Assembly: GCF_016595495.1 (NCBI RefSeq)
Contig: NZ_JAENIM010000012.1
Location: 1-58,865 of the forward strand
Length of the DNA: 58,865 bases
From: Persicirhabdus sediminis
Lineage (GTDB): Bacteria > Verrucomicrobiota > Verrucomicrobiia > Verrucomicrobiales > Akkermansiaceae
Direction of reading: 5' to 3'
Below, piece after piece: positions 17,933 to 26,373 of the stretch. A program made the translations under genes and the position numbers. The notes below the pieces were generated by a model. That model was not told where the DNA came from, did not search any database, and saw nothing but the letters and a program-made list of their open reading frames with translations. Position 1 is the first letter of the stretch. The number at the start of each line of letters is the position of its first letter.

Positions 17933-18493
17933 TTATTTAGCAGGTGAGTTGTACTTCTCCATCAGCTCGGCAGCTTTTTCAGCTGGCACGTCTTCGTGGA
18001 AGTCGTCGTTTACAAGTACCACTGGGCCAGTGCCGCATGATGCGAGACATTCGGCAAATTCCAGCGACCAAGTACCATCTGGTGATACGGCGATCGGGCT
18101 GTGGTGTGGGTCACACTTCGAGCGGTCTGCTCCAGTGAGTTCTTCCAGCTTGTCCATCAGCTCAGCTGAGCCAGCCATGGCGCAAGAAAGCGTACGGCAC
18201 ACACGGATGTGGAATTTACCCGGTGCTGATTGGCGGAATCCTGGGTAGAAGGAAACCACTTCGAGAACCTGAATCGGCTCGATGCCTAGCTTGCTAGCGA
18301 TCCATTCGATAGCTTCTGGGGCAATGTAACCAAACTTGTGCTGGGTATTGTGCAGAAGTGGCAAGACAGCTGAGCGCTTCTTGTCCTCTGGATATTGGGC
18401 AATGCGCTTATCTGCGGCCGCTTCAAACTCAGCGTCCACCGCGAATGGTGGAAAGTGCTTCTCTCCCGGTGATGGGGCGTGCTCTGCGTTCAT
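17933..18493 (-). CDS. nuoE: NADH-quinone oxidoreductase subunit E
   Basis: This encodes 186 residues of thioredoxin-like 2Fe-2S ferredoxin type. The four ligands are CRTLSC (Cx4C) and CLASC (Cx3C), carrying cluster N1a beside the NuoF flavin. The N-terminal helical part (LPLLHNTQHKFGYIAPEAIEWIA) is typical. It lies 44 bp after nuoD and 25 bp before nuoF. Confidence 0.96.
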   Translation of the reverse strand: MNAEHAPSPGEKHFPPFAVDAEFEAAADKRIAQYPEDKKRSAVLPLLHNTQHKFGYIAPEAIEWIASKLGIEPIQVLEVVSFYPGFRQSAPGKFHIRVCRTLSCAMAGSAELMDKLEELTGADRSKCDPHHSPIAVSPDGTWSLEFAECLASCGTGPVVLVNDDFHEDVPAEKAAELMEKYNSPAK

Positions 18494-18537
18494 GGAAATG
18501 GTGGAAATGGATTTGGCTCAGGTTAAAATGATGTCGA

Positions 18538-19797
18538 TTAACGGTCACACTCGCCCATCACGAAGTCCAGCGAGCCGAGGATGGCTGGAACGTCGGAAAC
18601 CGAGTGGCCAGGAAGAAGGTGAGAAAGGATGGATAAGTTACAGAAGGACGGGCTGCGAATATGCATACGGTTCGGCACACCACCTCCTTTTGAGTTGATG
18701 TAGAAGCCGAGCTCGCCCTTAGGGTTCTCCGCTGCAAAGTACACTTCGCCAGCTGGAGCGTCGAGGCCTTGAGTCGCCACGATGAAGTGGTGAATCAGCT
18801 CTTCCATGCTAGTAAGCGCTTTTTCTTTGCTTGGTAGGTAGTTCTTGTAGTCAGCTACATTCACTGGGCCGTCTGGCATGTTGGCCAGCACTTGCTTGAT
18901 GATGCGTATTGACTGACGGATTTCCTCCATACGTACGAGGTAGCGTGCGTAGGAATCACCGTCTTCAGAAATTGGTACATCGAAGTCGTAGTTCTCGTAG
19001 CCGAGGTACGGGCTGTCTTTGCGCAAGTCACGAGCTACACCAGAACCACGAAGGTTCGGGCCAGTCAGACCCCATGAAATGGCGTCTTCCTTAGAAATGG
19101 TGCCAACGTCGCACATGCGGTCGAGGTAGATTTTGTTGCGGTCGAGCAGGCCAGCTGACTCTTCCAGCGCTACCAGACACTCGTCACAGAACTTGAGAAG
19201 TTCTTTGTCGAAGCCTTCTGGCATGTCACGCACCTGACCACCTACACGGGTGTAGGATGTGGTGAAGCGAGCGCCGGTAAGCTGCTCACACAGGTTGTAA
19301 GTTTTTTCACGCTCAGTGAAAGTATAGAGGAAAACGGTCATGGCACCCACGTCCATCGCGCAAACACCAACGCCGAGAAGGTGTGAAGCAATACGTGCAA
19401 GCTCACAGCAGAGAACTCGAATCGCCTGGCCACGTGGTGGCAGCTCCCAGCCCATCAATTTCTCCACCGAGCAGGTGAAGGCAACGTTGTTGGCTAGTGG
19501 GGCAAGGTAGTCGAGGCGGTCAGTGTAAGGCACGTACTGGTTGTAGTGCATGTTTTCTGCAATCTTCTCATCACCACGGTGGAGGAAGCCAATGTCTGGA
19601 TCCGCCTTGGTGATTGCCTCACCGTCGAGCTCAAGTATGAGACGCAATACACCGTGGGTCGCCGGGTGGGATGGGCCCATGTTTAGGGTCATCTTTTCGC
19701 CGAGGAGATCCTGAGTCTCCGATTGGTAGTGATCCTGCGCGCGCGCCAGGGTGTCAGGAGCTTGATATTCTGTTGTCGTCTTCATAGAATTCGCCAC
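18538..19797 (-). CDS. nuoD: NADH-quinone oxidoreductase subunit D
   Basis: This encodes 419 residues. It is the 49-kDa-type subunit that lines the quinone pocket of complex I. Diagnostic segments are LNMGPSHPATHGVLRL, DIGFLHRGDEKIAENM, YTDRLDYLAPLANN and the C-terminal DFVMGECDR. It is a standalone NuoD, not a NuoCD fusion. It is the first nuo gene of this operon: no nuoA, nuoB or nuoC lies upstream between here and the RAYT gene, so those three must be encoded elsewhere. Confidence 0.97.
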   Translation of the reverse strand: MANSMKTTTEYQAPDTLARAQDHYQSETQDLLGEKMTLNMGPSHPATHGVLRLILELDGEAITKADPDIGFLHRGDEKIAENMHYNQYVPYTDRLDYLAPLANNVAFTCSVEKLMGWELPPRGQAIRVLCCELARIASHLLGVGVCAMDVGAMTVFLYTFTEREKTYNLCEQLTGARFTTSYTRVGGQVRDMPEGFDKELLKFCDECLVALEESAGLLDRNKIYLDRMCDVGTISKEDAISWGLTGPNLRGSGVARDLRKDSPYLGYENYDFDVPISEDGDSYARYLVRMEEIRQSIRIIKQVLANMPDGPVNVADYKNYLPSKEKALTSMEELIHHFIVATQGLDAPAGEVYFAAENPKGELGFYINSKGGGVPNRMHIRSPSFCNLSILSHLLPGHSVSDVPAILGSLDFVMGECDR

Positions 19798-20356
19798 GCG
19801 CTAAATGCCCGAGATGCCTAGGTAAAAGCAAGCACTTTGTGAAATTTTTCACAATGGGCACCAAGGGCAATTTCGTGGATAGTTAATTTTTCTTAAGTAT
19901 AATGGGGGTTTGAGCAATTTTACCTGCCTGTAGAGCCATGGCTGATTTGCCAGTCACAACTTCGCCTGATTTCCCATAAGGTCAATTTTCCCGTCAGTTT
20001 CCGAGCTATCCCGCATTGCCTAGCCATCTCGTTCAGGGGTTTAGCAGCAAAATATGCGGAGTTTTCGGGCGATTGTCGTGCCTTGATTGCTCAAGCGCAG
20101 TGATTGGGCAACCGCAGTGATTGGGCAACCTATACCATCGGCGTTGCAGAACTGTACACCTCCGGATCTGCGCACTTCGTGTAGTCGAGTTGGTTCTGCT
20201 GCTGACCAATGGCTAAATGTGCTGCAAAGTGTAACGCTCGGTTATGCGGTTATGATAACTATAGTTGATTTAGAGATACCAAATCACGCTGAGGTGAGCA
20301 TGTTCATGAAGGGGGGGGCGAATAGAAAAAATGCACGGCATTTTTGAGCGGTAATG
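19798..20356. other. Non-coding leader between nuoD and the RAYT element
   Basis: No convincing gene is seen. The nuoD leader should lie here on the minus strand, but I could not assign a promoter with confidence. At 20096-20129 the 17-mer CGCAGTGATTGGGCAAC occurs twice in tandem. A run of eight G lies at about 20311-20318. The first 19-bp palindrome of the RAYT-associated family is at 20327-20345. Confidence 0.5.
20327..20345. repeat. 19-bp palindrome, RAYT-proximal copy
   Basis: AAAAATGC acg GCATTTTT is a perfect 8-bp inverted repeat with a 3-base loop. The same palindrome in the other orientation (loop cgt) occurs at 45328-45346, 45601-45619, 45875-45893 and 46679-46697. Partly decayed copies lie in the duplicated leader at about 20362-20380 and 20467-20485. 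Confidence 0.75.
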
Positions 20357-20566
20357 GTAGCTAAAAGATGTACGGCATTTTTCAGATGCAAGCCACTGAT
20401 TACGTGCGATATTGGTGATTATGAAATCTCCAGAATCAACGCAGAATCAACAAAAACCAGCGTAGCTAAAAGATGTACGGCATTTTTCAGATGCAAGCCA
20501 CTGATTACGTGCGATATTGGTGATTATGAAATCTCCAGAATCATCGCAGAATCAAAAAAAACCAGC
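20357..20566 (+). repeat. Two tandem 105-bp units upstream of the transposase
   Basis: The segment from GTAGCTAAAAGATGTACGGC to about AAAACCAGC occurs at 20357-20461 and again at 20462-20566 with only a few changes. Each unit holds half of the RAYT-type palindrome (ATGTACGGCATTTTT) and the ATG AAA TCT CC start region of the transposase gene. The duplication therefore copies the gene's own leader and first codons. Confidence 0.85.
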
Positions 20567-21734
20567 GGAAACGAAGCCGCTGACGCCGCTGCAGCTGGCG
20601 GATTGTAAAACGGGTTTTTCTGGTGGCGCGGCGGGCATGATTTGTGCGCCGCCGTCTGGCGGGCATGTGCGCATTGTTGGTGATGATCAGCACTCGTATT
20701 GTTATCATGTGATGAGCCGCACGGCGGGTGGAGATTATCTGTTTGGCGACCAGGAAAAAGAAGCGTTTTTACGCATCATGTGGCGCATGGCGCGCTTCTC
20801 AGGCATTAAGATCCTGACTTATTGTTTGATGGATAACCATTTTCACTTACTCATTCGCGTGCCTAGCAGGGTGAAATTCAATGCCAAATTTGAAGCCTAT
20901 GAGTCACAAGGTCGGCCAGACGAAAGACCGTCGCAAACCAAGCAGCAAGGGGAAGAGCGGCTGATCGAGCACTTACGAACGCTGTATAGCAAAGCGTACA
21001 TCAGCCAGCTACGAGCCGAGCTGGCGCACATGCGCTCCAATGGCATGGAGCGCTATGCTGATGAGCAACTAACTAAATACAAAGAGCGATTTTGTAACTT
21101 AGAAAAATTCGTTAAAGAACTCAAAGAGCGCTACAGCCGATGGTATAACAAAACTCACGGAAGGCGCGGCGCGCTTTGGATGGGCCGCTACAAAAGCGTG
21201 TTGGTAGAATCTACTAACAAACCAGTCGAACACGAAACCGGTGAAGATTTCAGCGCGCTGCATGCCATCGCCGCCTACATCGATCTTAATCCAGTTAGAT
21301 CGGGCATCGTTAGCGATCCAAAAGACTACCGCTGGTGCGGTTACGCCGCTGCGCTAGCTGGCAGCAAACGCTGTCGCTACGGGCTCTGCGAGGTGATGCG
21401 TGTGGCGCAAACCAGCTGGAAGAAAAACGCCCATCGTTACCGACTCTGGCTGATAGAAGATGCTGCCGTCACTGATGAAAATGCCAAATCCCAGCTAGAA
21501 AATGAACGTGCTAGAGAGGGCAAAATCTCTCCCGCTGAGCTACTGCGGCACAAAATAAAATACTTCACCGACGGCGTCGCCATCGGCGGCAAAGCCTTCA
21601 TCAACAATCAATTCAGAATTCACCGCAAAAAATTTGGCAAGAAGCGCAAGCAAGGCGCCAAGGCAATTTCGCCAGCTGGAGAGTCGACTAACTCTATCTA
21701 CTCGCTCAGGCACTTCGTAGACGGAAGTGCCTGA
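20526..21734 (+). CDS. REP-associated tyrosine transposase (RAYT), IS200/Y1 type
   Basis: This encodes about 402 residues from the ATG at 20526. The Y1 HUH nuclease core begins near residue 45 (RIVGDDQHSYCYHVMSRTAGG) and contains the histidine pair in YCLMDNHFHLLIRVP. The later block AYIDLNPVRSGIV is typical of RAYT proteins. This class cuts and joins single-stranded DNA at REP palindromes through a tyrosine. Two Lys/Arg-rich stretches, one in the middle (about 130-185) and one at the C-terminus, make it longer than simple IS200 TnpA. The start and leader are duplicated just upstream. A 12-bp inverted repeat overlaps its stop. I infer it acts on the 19-bp palindrome family nearby. Confidence 0.88.
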   Translation: MKSPESSQNQKKPAETKPLTPLQLADCKTGFSGGAAGMICAPPSGGHVRIVGDDQHSYCYHVMSRTAGGDYLFGDQEKEAFLRIMWRMARFSGIKILTYCLMDNHFHLLIRVPSRVKFNAKFEAYESQGRPDERPSQTKQQGEERLIEHLRTLYSKAYISQLRAELAHMRSNGMERYADEQLTKYKERFCNLEKFVKELKERYSRWYNKTHGRRGALWMGRYKSVLVESTNKPVEHETGEDFSALHAIAAYIDLNPVRSGIVSDPKDYRWCGYAAALAGSKRCRYGLCEVMRVAQTSWKKNAHRYRLWLIEDAAVTDENAKSQLENERAREGKISPAELLRHKIKYFTDGVAIGGKAFINNQFRIHRKKFGKKRKQGAKAISPAGESTNSIYSLRHFVDGSA

Positions 21735-21735
21735 G
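21705..21735. repeat. Inverted repeat at the end of the RAYT gene
   Basis: CTCAGGCACTTC gtagacg GAAGTGCCTGAG is a perfect 12-bp stem that includes the transposase stop codon. No T-run follows on the + strand, so it may be a structural recognition end, although weak termination between the converging genes is also possible. Confidence 0.65.
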
Positions 21736-21762
21736 GTAGTATTGGTGAAGCTAGCTGTGTAA

Positions 21763-23505
21763 TTACTCAGGCAAGGCATCACGCACGAGCTCTGCGAATG
21801 AAGCTTTGGCTTCGTTGAGTGGCGTGGTGAAGTCTTTGGCTGTCTTCTTGTCAATGTTGACTAACTTATCGAGTAAGTTGTCTAACTTTTTGAGTGACTC
21901 TTTTCCTGCGTCACCTTGGTCGGCAAAGATCTCGCGCACGATGCGGATCTTTTCGAAATCCTGAATGCCTTCACGCAACCTTTCAAATCGCACGGAGCTG
22001 CGTGCGCCTGGGTAGATGAGGAAACAATCGCCGCTGAGCCAGTCTTTGCGTAGGTAGTCGGTGGACATGAATGGATCCTCTGTGTAGCTGCAAAGTGCCC
22101 AGCGCAGAATACCATCGTATCCTTCGGCCGCAGCATTCCAAGCTAACCAGGTGCTTTCAGCTGGAGGGCTAAAGGTGAATGTATTTGGGCGCACTGGGTT
22201 GCAGCAGACGTAAAAAGTACTTTTTTTGTTATCGTTAGATCGAGCTCGGTTTAACTCGCGGTTAGCATCAAATTCAAATGCATAGCTATAGTCTTGCACT
22301 CTATCAATGATGTCAGTTAGGTTGTGATCAGCTGCTAGGGCGATTTTAAATTCAGGGTCGACTTCGTCTACCAGCTTAATGACCTCTTTGAGTGCGCGCA
22401 GCGGGCGTTCATCCATAGCGATGGTGGTGATATCAAACCAGCCTTTTTCTTTTAAGTGTGCTGAGAATGATTTGAGAAATGGTTTCCAAAAATCGGCATA
22501 TTCAGGGGTGCCAGGCTTAGCTATGATAGATGTGTACTCGCCGCTCGTTTCGTCATGAAAGAAGAACTCGTTATTCCATGGAACCATTGAATAACAATTA
22601 ATCTGCGAGGTGATGCCACATTGCATGCCAAACTCGACATAACGATCAAACAGAGAATAGTTGTAGCTCCAACTACCGTCGCTGTGACGTGTTGGATTTA
22701 CCATTGGGCCAAAGGCGTCGAGTGTCTGTTGCCCCCAAGGACGGTTAATCAAACTTACCGTTAGGCATTTTTGCCCCGCATCAGCTGCTAGTTTGAGTAC
22801 AGCCGCCATTTTTTCCCAGTGAGCTGGTGACCACGGTTCTAGTGCGTGAACGCGAGCTACTGCCCACGGGTGCTGCCAGAGGTCGAGGTGGAATGACCAT
22901 TGGTCGGGCTTAGGTAATAAGAGAGGAAGTACTTCAAGCTCGAGATTGAAAGAAACTGACTGACCTGATTTGGCGATTGCCTTCAGCTCACCTGTATAGG
23001 TTCCCGGTTTGGCGTCAGCTGGCACATTGATGCTTAGCCAGATTGGACGTGAGGTTCCAGCTGGAATACGGATAGGTTTGTTAGGCTCTAAAATATCACC
23101 ATACAGAGCACCCGCAGCCATGGTGTAGCGAACGTAGCTAGGAGTAACACTCTCAGCTGGGATGATGTCACCATTGGCATTTTTTAAATCCGTCGCGCTG
23201 AGCACAACATCGCGCTGGCCTCTACCAGTCCAGGTGACAAATTGCCCGTGCACTCGCTCTCCGCGCCAAGCGCTAGCCGACCAATTGAGCTCATTTTCCA
23301 GCTGGGGAAATGAATCTCTAGCATAGCGTTCATCTATAGAGCCTACTGCGCCGGCGAATGCTACCTTCTTAACTTCTTCAGTGAGCTTGATTTCATCAAT
23401 AGCTTTGGGCTCACGTAGCGGTTTTGCCTCGAGCGCTAGCGGTGATGCGAAAATGAGCAGGGCAAGGGCGGGAAGCCATTGGTGATGAATTTTTCTTAAC
23501 TTCAT
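21763..23505 (-). CDS. Secreted glycoside hydrolase-like protein, DUF4091/GH123 type
   Basis: This encodes 580 residues with an N-terminal signal (MKLRKIHHQWLPALALLIFASPLALEA). About residues 75-190 form a beta-rich accessory domain (RPIWLSINVPADAKPGTYTG). The central TIM-barrel-like part includes SFHLDLWQHPWAVAR and TIAMDERPL, whose acidic pair is the likely catalytic region by analogy with GH123 N-acetylgalactosaminidases. The C-terminal segment (FLIYPG, SSVRFERLREGIQDFEKIR) is the DUF4091 signature. It probably acts on host or algal glycans outside the cytoplasm. Exact substrate cannot be read from sequence. Confidence 0.82.
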   Translation of the reverse strand: MKLRKIHHQWLPALALLIFASPLALEAKPLREPKAIDEIKLTEEVKKVAFAGAVGSIDERYARDSFPQLENELNWSASAWRGERVHGQFVTWTGRGQRDVVLSATDLKNANGDIIPAESVTPSYVRYTMAAGALYGDILEPNKPIRIPAGTSRPIWLSINVPADAKPGTYTGELKAIAKSGQSVSFNLELEVLPLLLPKPDQWSFHLDLWQHPWAVARVHALEPWSPAHWEKMAAVLKLAADAGQKCLTVSLINRPWGQQTLDAFGPMVNPTRHSDGSWSYNYSLFDRYVEFGMQCGITSQINCYSMVPWNNEFFFHDETSGEYTSIIAKPGTPEYADFWKPFLKSFSAHLKEKGWFDITTIAMDERPLRALKEVIKLVDEVDPEFKIALAADHNLTDIIDRVQDYSYAFEFDANRELNRARSNDNKKSTFYVCCNPVRPNTFTFSPPAESTWLAWNAAAEGYDGILRWALCSYTEDPFMSTDYLRKDWLSGDCFLIYPGARSSVRFERLREGIQDFEKIRIVREIFADQGDAGKESLKKLDNLLDKLVNIDKKTAKDFTTPLNEAKASFAELVRDALPE

Positions 23506-23645
23506 GATGGTTCGTAGGATACGCTAGGAAATTCCTTTATGTCACACAGATTGCGATTTTGTCAAAACTTAGCCAAGAGGTAAACAAGCGATCAAATCTG
23601 CACGGTCATGATGAGCTGACTAGTTAGGTGTGTACCATGCAGAAA

Positions 23646-23678
23646 AAAATCCAGCTAGCTGAAGAAAGCTAGCTGGAT
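23646..23678 (-). terminator. Terminator of the PEP-CTERM gene
   Basis: ATCCAGCTAGCT gaagaa AGCTAGCTGGAT is a perfect 12-bp stem. On the minus strand it is followed by seven T, 21 bp past the stop. Both arms are built from the abundant AGCTGG motif. Confidence 0.85.
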
Positions 23679-23698
23679 GGCAGATCGATGCTAACAGT

Positions 23699-24595
23699 CT
23701 ATCGATTTCTTCTAAGCAGGAAAACTAATGAAGAACACCAGAGGATGATGATAGATGAGGGCTCAGGAATAGCGCTTGCTGGGACTGCGGCAACAAAACC
23801 AATACTGCTTTGGTTGCCATTATCGCCAACGTAGTCGCCATCAGTTAGCGTGGTGGCTCTGAGAATGGTGTAGCTAGAAGACGAAGTTAGGTTAATGTGG
23901 TACTCGGGGTCTTCCTTTGCTAGTGTTATAATATGAGCGTTATTGAAGGCGAAATCAAAACCTGAAAGGACGGTTGGTCCATTTTGCTCGTCGCTGGTGA
24001 TGATCTGGTCTCCGTTCATCTCAACTACTTCACTAACGGTACCTCCTGCAACTTGATAGACTTCTTGGTTGTGTAAGTTTTTGATAGAGCTGCTAGGCTG
24101 GTAGTTCATCGATGATATGCCGAGCTCTAATGAGGCAGCTGTGCCGGTACCCGCGGCCCAGTTATTATCATCGGCGTTGAAGGCGCCAACGTTGTAGCTT
24201 CCTTGCACGTAGAAATTTAAGATGATGCCAGCTGTCCCTGTGCCGCCGTTATTTTGATCTTCTAGCGCTGAGTGGAAATCAGCTGAGCCATCGGCATTGA
24301 TCAGGAAGGCGTTATTTGTTGTGGATTCATCATTGTGAGTCGCATTACTATTGTCATCTGGGCCGTTAAGTAATGTTGTCGAAGAATGCAAAATAACCTC
24401 AAAGTCGTAGGTGACATTGTCCACTGTCACGGTGCCAAAGTTAATTACCTTGCCGGCGTCATTTTCCATGAACTTGCCGTTAGCGGCATTGGTAACTGCC
24501 GAATCTTGAGTCCAACTCAGGGTGCTAGCCGCTTGCGCGCATGTGGGAAATATCGTCAGGAGGATGGCTATTTTTTTTAACGATAATGGGTGCAT
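23699..24595 (-). CDS. PEP-CTERM sorting domain protein
   Basis: This encodes 298 residues. It has a signal peptide (MHPLSLKKIAILLTIFPTCAQAA), a Ser/Thr/Asn-rich beta-type body and a C-terminal PEP-CTERM tail: IPEPSS, a hydrophobic helix, then LLRRNR. Such tails are processed by an exosortase during export, commonly with exopolysaccharide production. No catalytic motif is seen, so a structural surface role is likely. Its own terminator follows; it is not in an operon with the hydrolase downstream. Confidence 0.9.
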   Translation of the reverse strand: MHPLSLKKIAILLTIFPTCAQAASTLSWTQDSAVTNAANGKFMENDAGKVINFGTVTVDNVTYDFEVILHSSTTLLNGPDDNSNATHNDESTTNNAFLINADGSADFHSALEDQNNGGTGTAGIILNFYVQGSYNVGAFNADDNNWAAGTGTAASLELGISSMNYQPSSSIKNLHNQEVYQVAGGTVSEVVEMNGDQIITSDEQNGPTVLSGFDFAFNNAHIITLAKEDPEYHINLTSSSSYTILRATTLTDGDYVGDNGNQSSIGFVAAVPASAIPEPSSIIILWCSSLVFLLRRNR

Positions 24596-24766
24596 AGAAT
24601 ATATTTATAATATGAATTCACTGCAACGGTCAAACTTTGTTTTAATCTAAGTTTACTAAGCTTAACGACTTGCATCTTATGTGGTGTATCAACAATGCCG
24701 AAGTTGATGATATTTTTCTCATAGCTAAATCTGGTGAGTGAAGAATTCTATGGCTAACATATTTTT

Positions 24767-25474
24767 GTGAGCGGGAAGAGCCAGTTGATAGATAACGATC
24801 TGATTAGGGTATCTTCCTATGGTGTTAGCTTCTATGTGTTAAAAGGTGATCATCAACTCTACTTGATAGATAGCGGGTTTATTGGCGGGGTTAAGGCTTT
24901 GCGTATGGCCTTAAAAAATCATGGATGGGGTGATTTGCCGCTGGCTGGAATTTTGCTAACGCACGGGCATCTTGATCACATTCTCAACGTGGTGGAGGTA
25001 GCTGCTGCATATGGAGCCTGGGTTGCTGCGCCGCGGCTAGATCTGCCTAACTACCGTGGTGAGGGTAGCTATGGTGGTTGGGCAAAAATTACTGGCTGGC
25101 TCGAGGCTACGGGCATGAAGCTATTTGGCTTTAGCGGCTTTGAGCCCGATCGTTTATTGGACGATGGAGATCAGATAGATGTTTGGGGCGGTTTGAGTGT
25201 GGTGCATTTTCCTGGCCACACGGCGGGTCATTGCGGCTATTATTGTCACGCGCGCCAATGTCTTTTTAGCGGCGATTTATTTGCTAGTTTTGCTGGTGGT
25301 TTTAGCCATTTGCCTCCAGCCATTTTTAATCAAAATACAGCGCTTGCTAGAAAAAGTATCCACACAGCGCTAGAGTTAGATATTCAAGCGATCTATCCGC
25401 ACCATTGTGACACCACTGATGGAGAGACGCATTTGGCGCGGCTGGTGCAGCTGAGTATGCTGCCCAACAAGTGA
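24767..25474 (+). CDS. MBL-fold metallo-hydrolase
   Basis: This encodes 235 residues from a GTG start. The metal-binding signature THGHLDH is at about residues 64-70. It is followed by HFPGHTAGHCGYY with the third metal His, FSGDLFAS with the bridging Asp, and a final His in IYPHHC. This is the glyoxalase-II-like branch of the metallo-beta-lactamase superfamily, cytoplasmic, usually binding two metal ions. The substrate is not predictable. It is a single gene between divergent neighbours; the start is uncertain because no ribosome binding site is evident. Confidence 0.88.
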   Translation: MSGKSQLIDNDLIRVSSYGVSFYVLKGDHQLYLIDSGFIGGVKALRMALKNHGWGDLPLAGILLTHGHLDHILNVVEVAAAYGAWVAAPRLDLPNYRGEGSYGGWAKITGWLEATGMKLFGFSGFEPDRLLDDGDQIDVWGGLSVVHFPGHTAGHCGYYCHARQCLFSGDLFASFAGGFSHLPPAIFNQNTALARKSIHTALELDIQAIYPHHCDTTDGETHLARLVQLSMLPNK

Positions 25475-25564
25475 TAAGGTTAGTTGGAGCTCGGCAAAAT
25501 GCTCACGGGCTATCAAGCTCTCCGCGGCGCAGTCAGAGAGCGTTGATCTAGCTGATTAGCTGGC

Positions 25565-26173
25565 TTAGAGTTTATCGAGGATGCGCATGAGGGGAGCATT
25601 ATCTGAGTGTTCGTTGCGCAGCTTTTTCTCGAAACGAATCCAGCGGCGGTGGATTTTCTTTTGCGCTAGGAAGTCGATATAATTAGAGATGGGAATAAGG
25701 TCGAGGTTGCCAATATTGTCGATCACGCTGAGGCGGAAAATCCCTTGTTCATTTTTCTGACAGACAATATTTCCAGGATCTAATGTTTTGGTGATGATGC
25801 GCTGGCTGGCTAGATAATCTCTGAACTCGTATAATAAAACGCGCAGTTCGTCATAATGCGCTGCAGTGATTTCACTTTCGCTGATGTAGTATTCTAGAGT
25901 TTTCGAAACTTCATCATCGTGATCAGTAATGAGTTCAAAGACTGATGCTGGGCCCATATCTGTGATCACATCTCCGTGGTAGCGAGATAACATTTCCCAG
26001 CTGATATTTCGTTTCTCGAGATGTTTGTAGTAGCTTTTTTCGCGAATGACTTGTCGCGAGTTTTCACTGCCATCAAAGACGATTTTCACACATAGCTTGT
26101 TGTTTTCAGGATGGCGATAAACCTCTCTGTGGTTGCCCTTGCCTATGTAGCTTTTTTTATCAATCGTGATCAT
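25565..26173 (-). CDS. YrbL-family protein with kinase-like fold
   Basis: This encodes 202 residues. It matches the PhoP-regulatory-network YrbL family: IGKGNHREVYRHPENNKLCVKI at the N-terminus (Gly-rich loop and Lys), RITKTLDPGNIVCQ in the catalytic-loop position (normally HxDxxxxN in kinases) and LSVIDNIGN in place of the DFG motif. Family members are protein-kinase-like with little known biochemistry. It stands alone on the minus strand between the MBL gene and gnd. Confidence 0.82.
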   Translation of the reverse strand: MITIDKKSYIGKGNHREVYRHPENNKLCVKIVFDGSENSRQVIREKSYYKHLEKRNISWEMLSRYHGDVITDMGPASVFELITDHDDEVSKTLEYYISESEITAAHYDELRVLLYEFRDYLASQRIITKTLDPGNIVCQKNEQGIFRLSVIDNIGNLDLIPISNYIDFLAQKKIHRRWIRFEKKLRNEHSDNAPLMRILDKL

Positions 26174-26290
26174 GGTATTTGTTTGCTAGGGGGTATCTTT
26201 TATTGTTTTCTATGCTGTAATATGCACGCGTTCAAACATATATTTCCGCATCTTGGTGTGCTGGCTGCTAGACTCTAGCTGGCACAAAAA

Positions 26291-26323
26291 AAACCGTCAG
26301 CCGCTGTGAGCGACTGACGGTTT
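26291..26323 (-). terminator. Terminator of gnd
   Basis: AAACCGTCAG(C)CGCT gtg AGCG(A)CTGACGGTTT forms a long stem 51 bp past the gnd stop. On the minus strand a T-run (TTTTTTT) follows. Confidence 0.85.
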
Positions 26324-26373
26324 CTAAATAATCCAGCAGGCTAGATTTGCCAGCTGGAAGTTAGATTGTTGGA

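Noticed and set aside
20354-20608. 84-codon frame upstream of the RAYT gene
   Set aside because: It is made of the two copies of the 105-bp leader and translates the same peptide twice.
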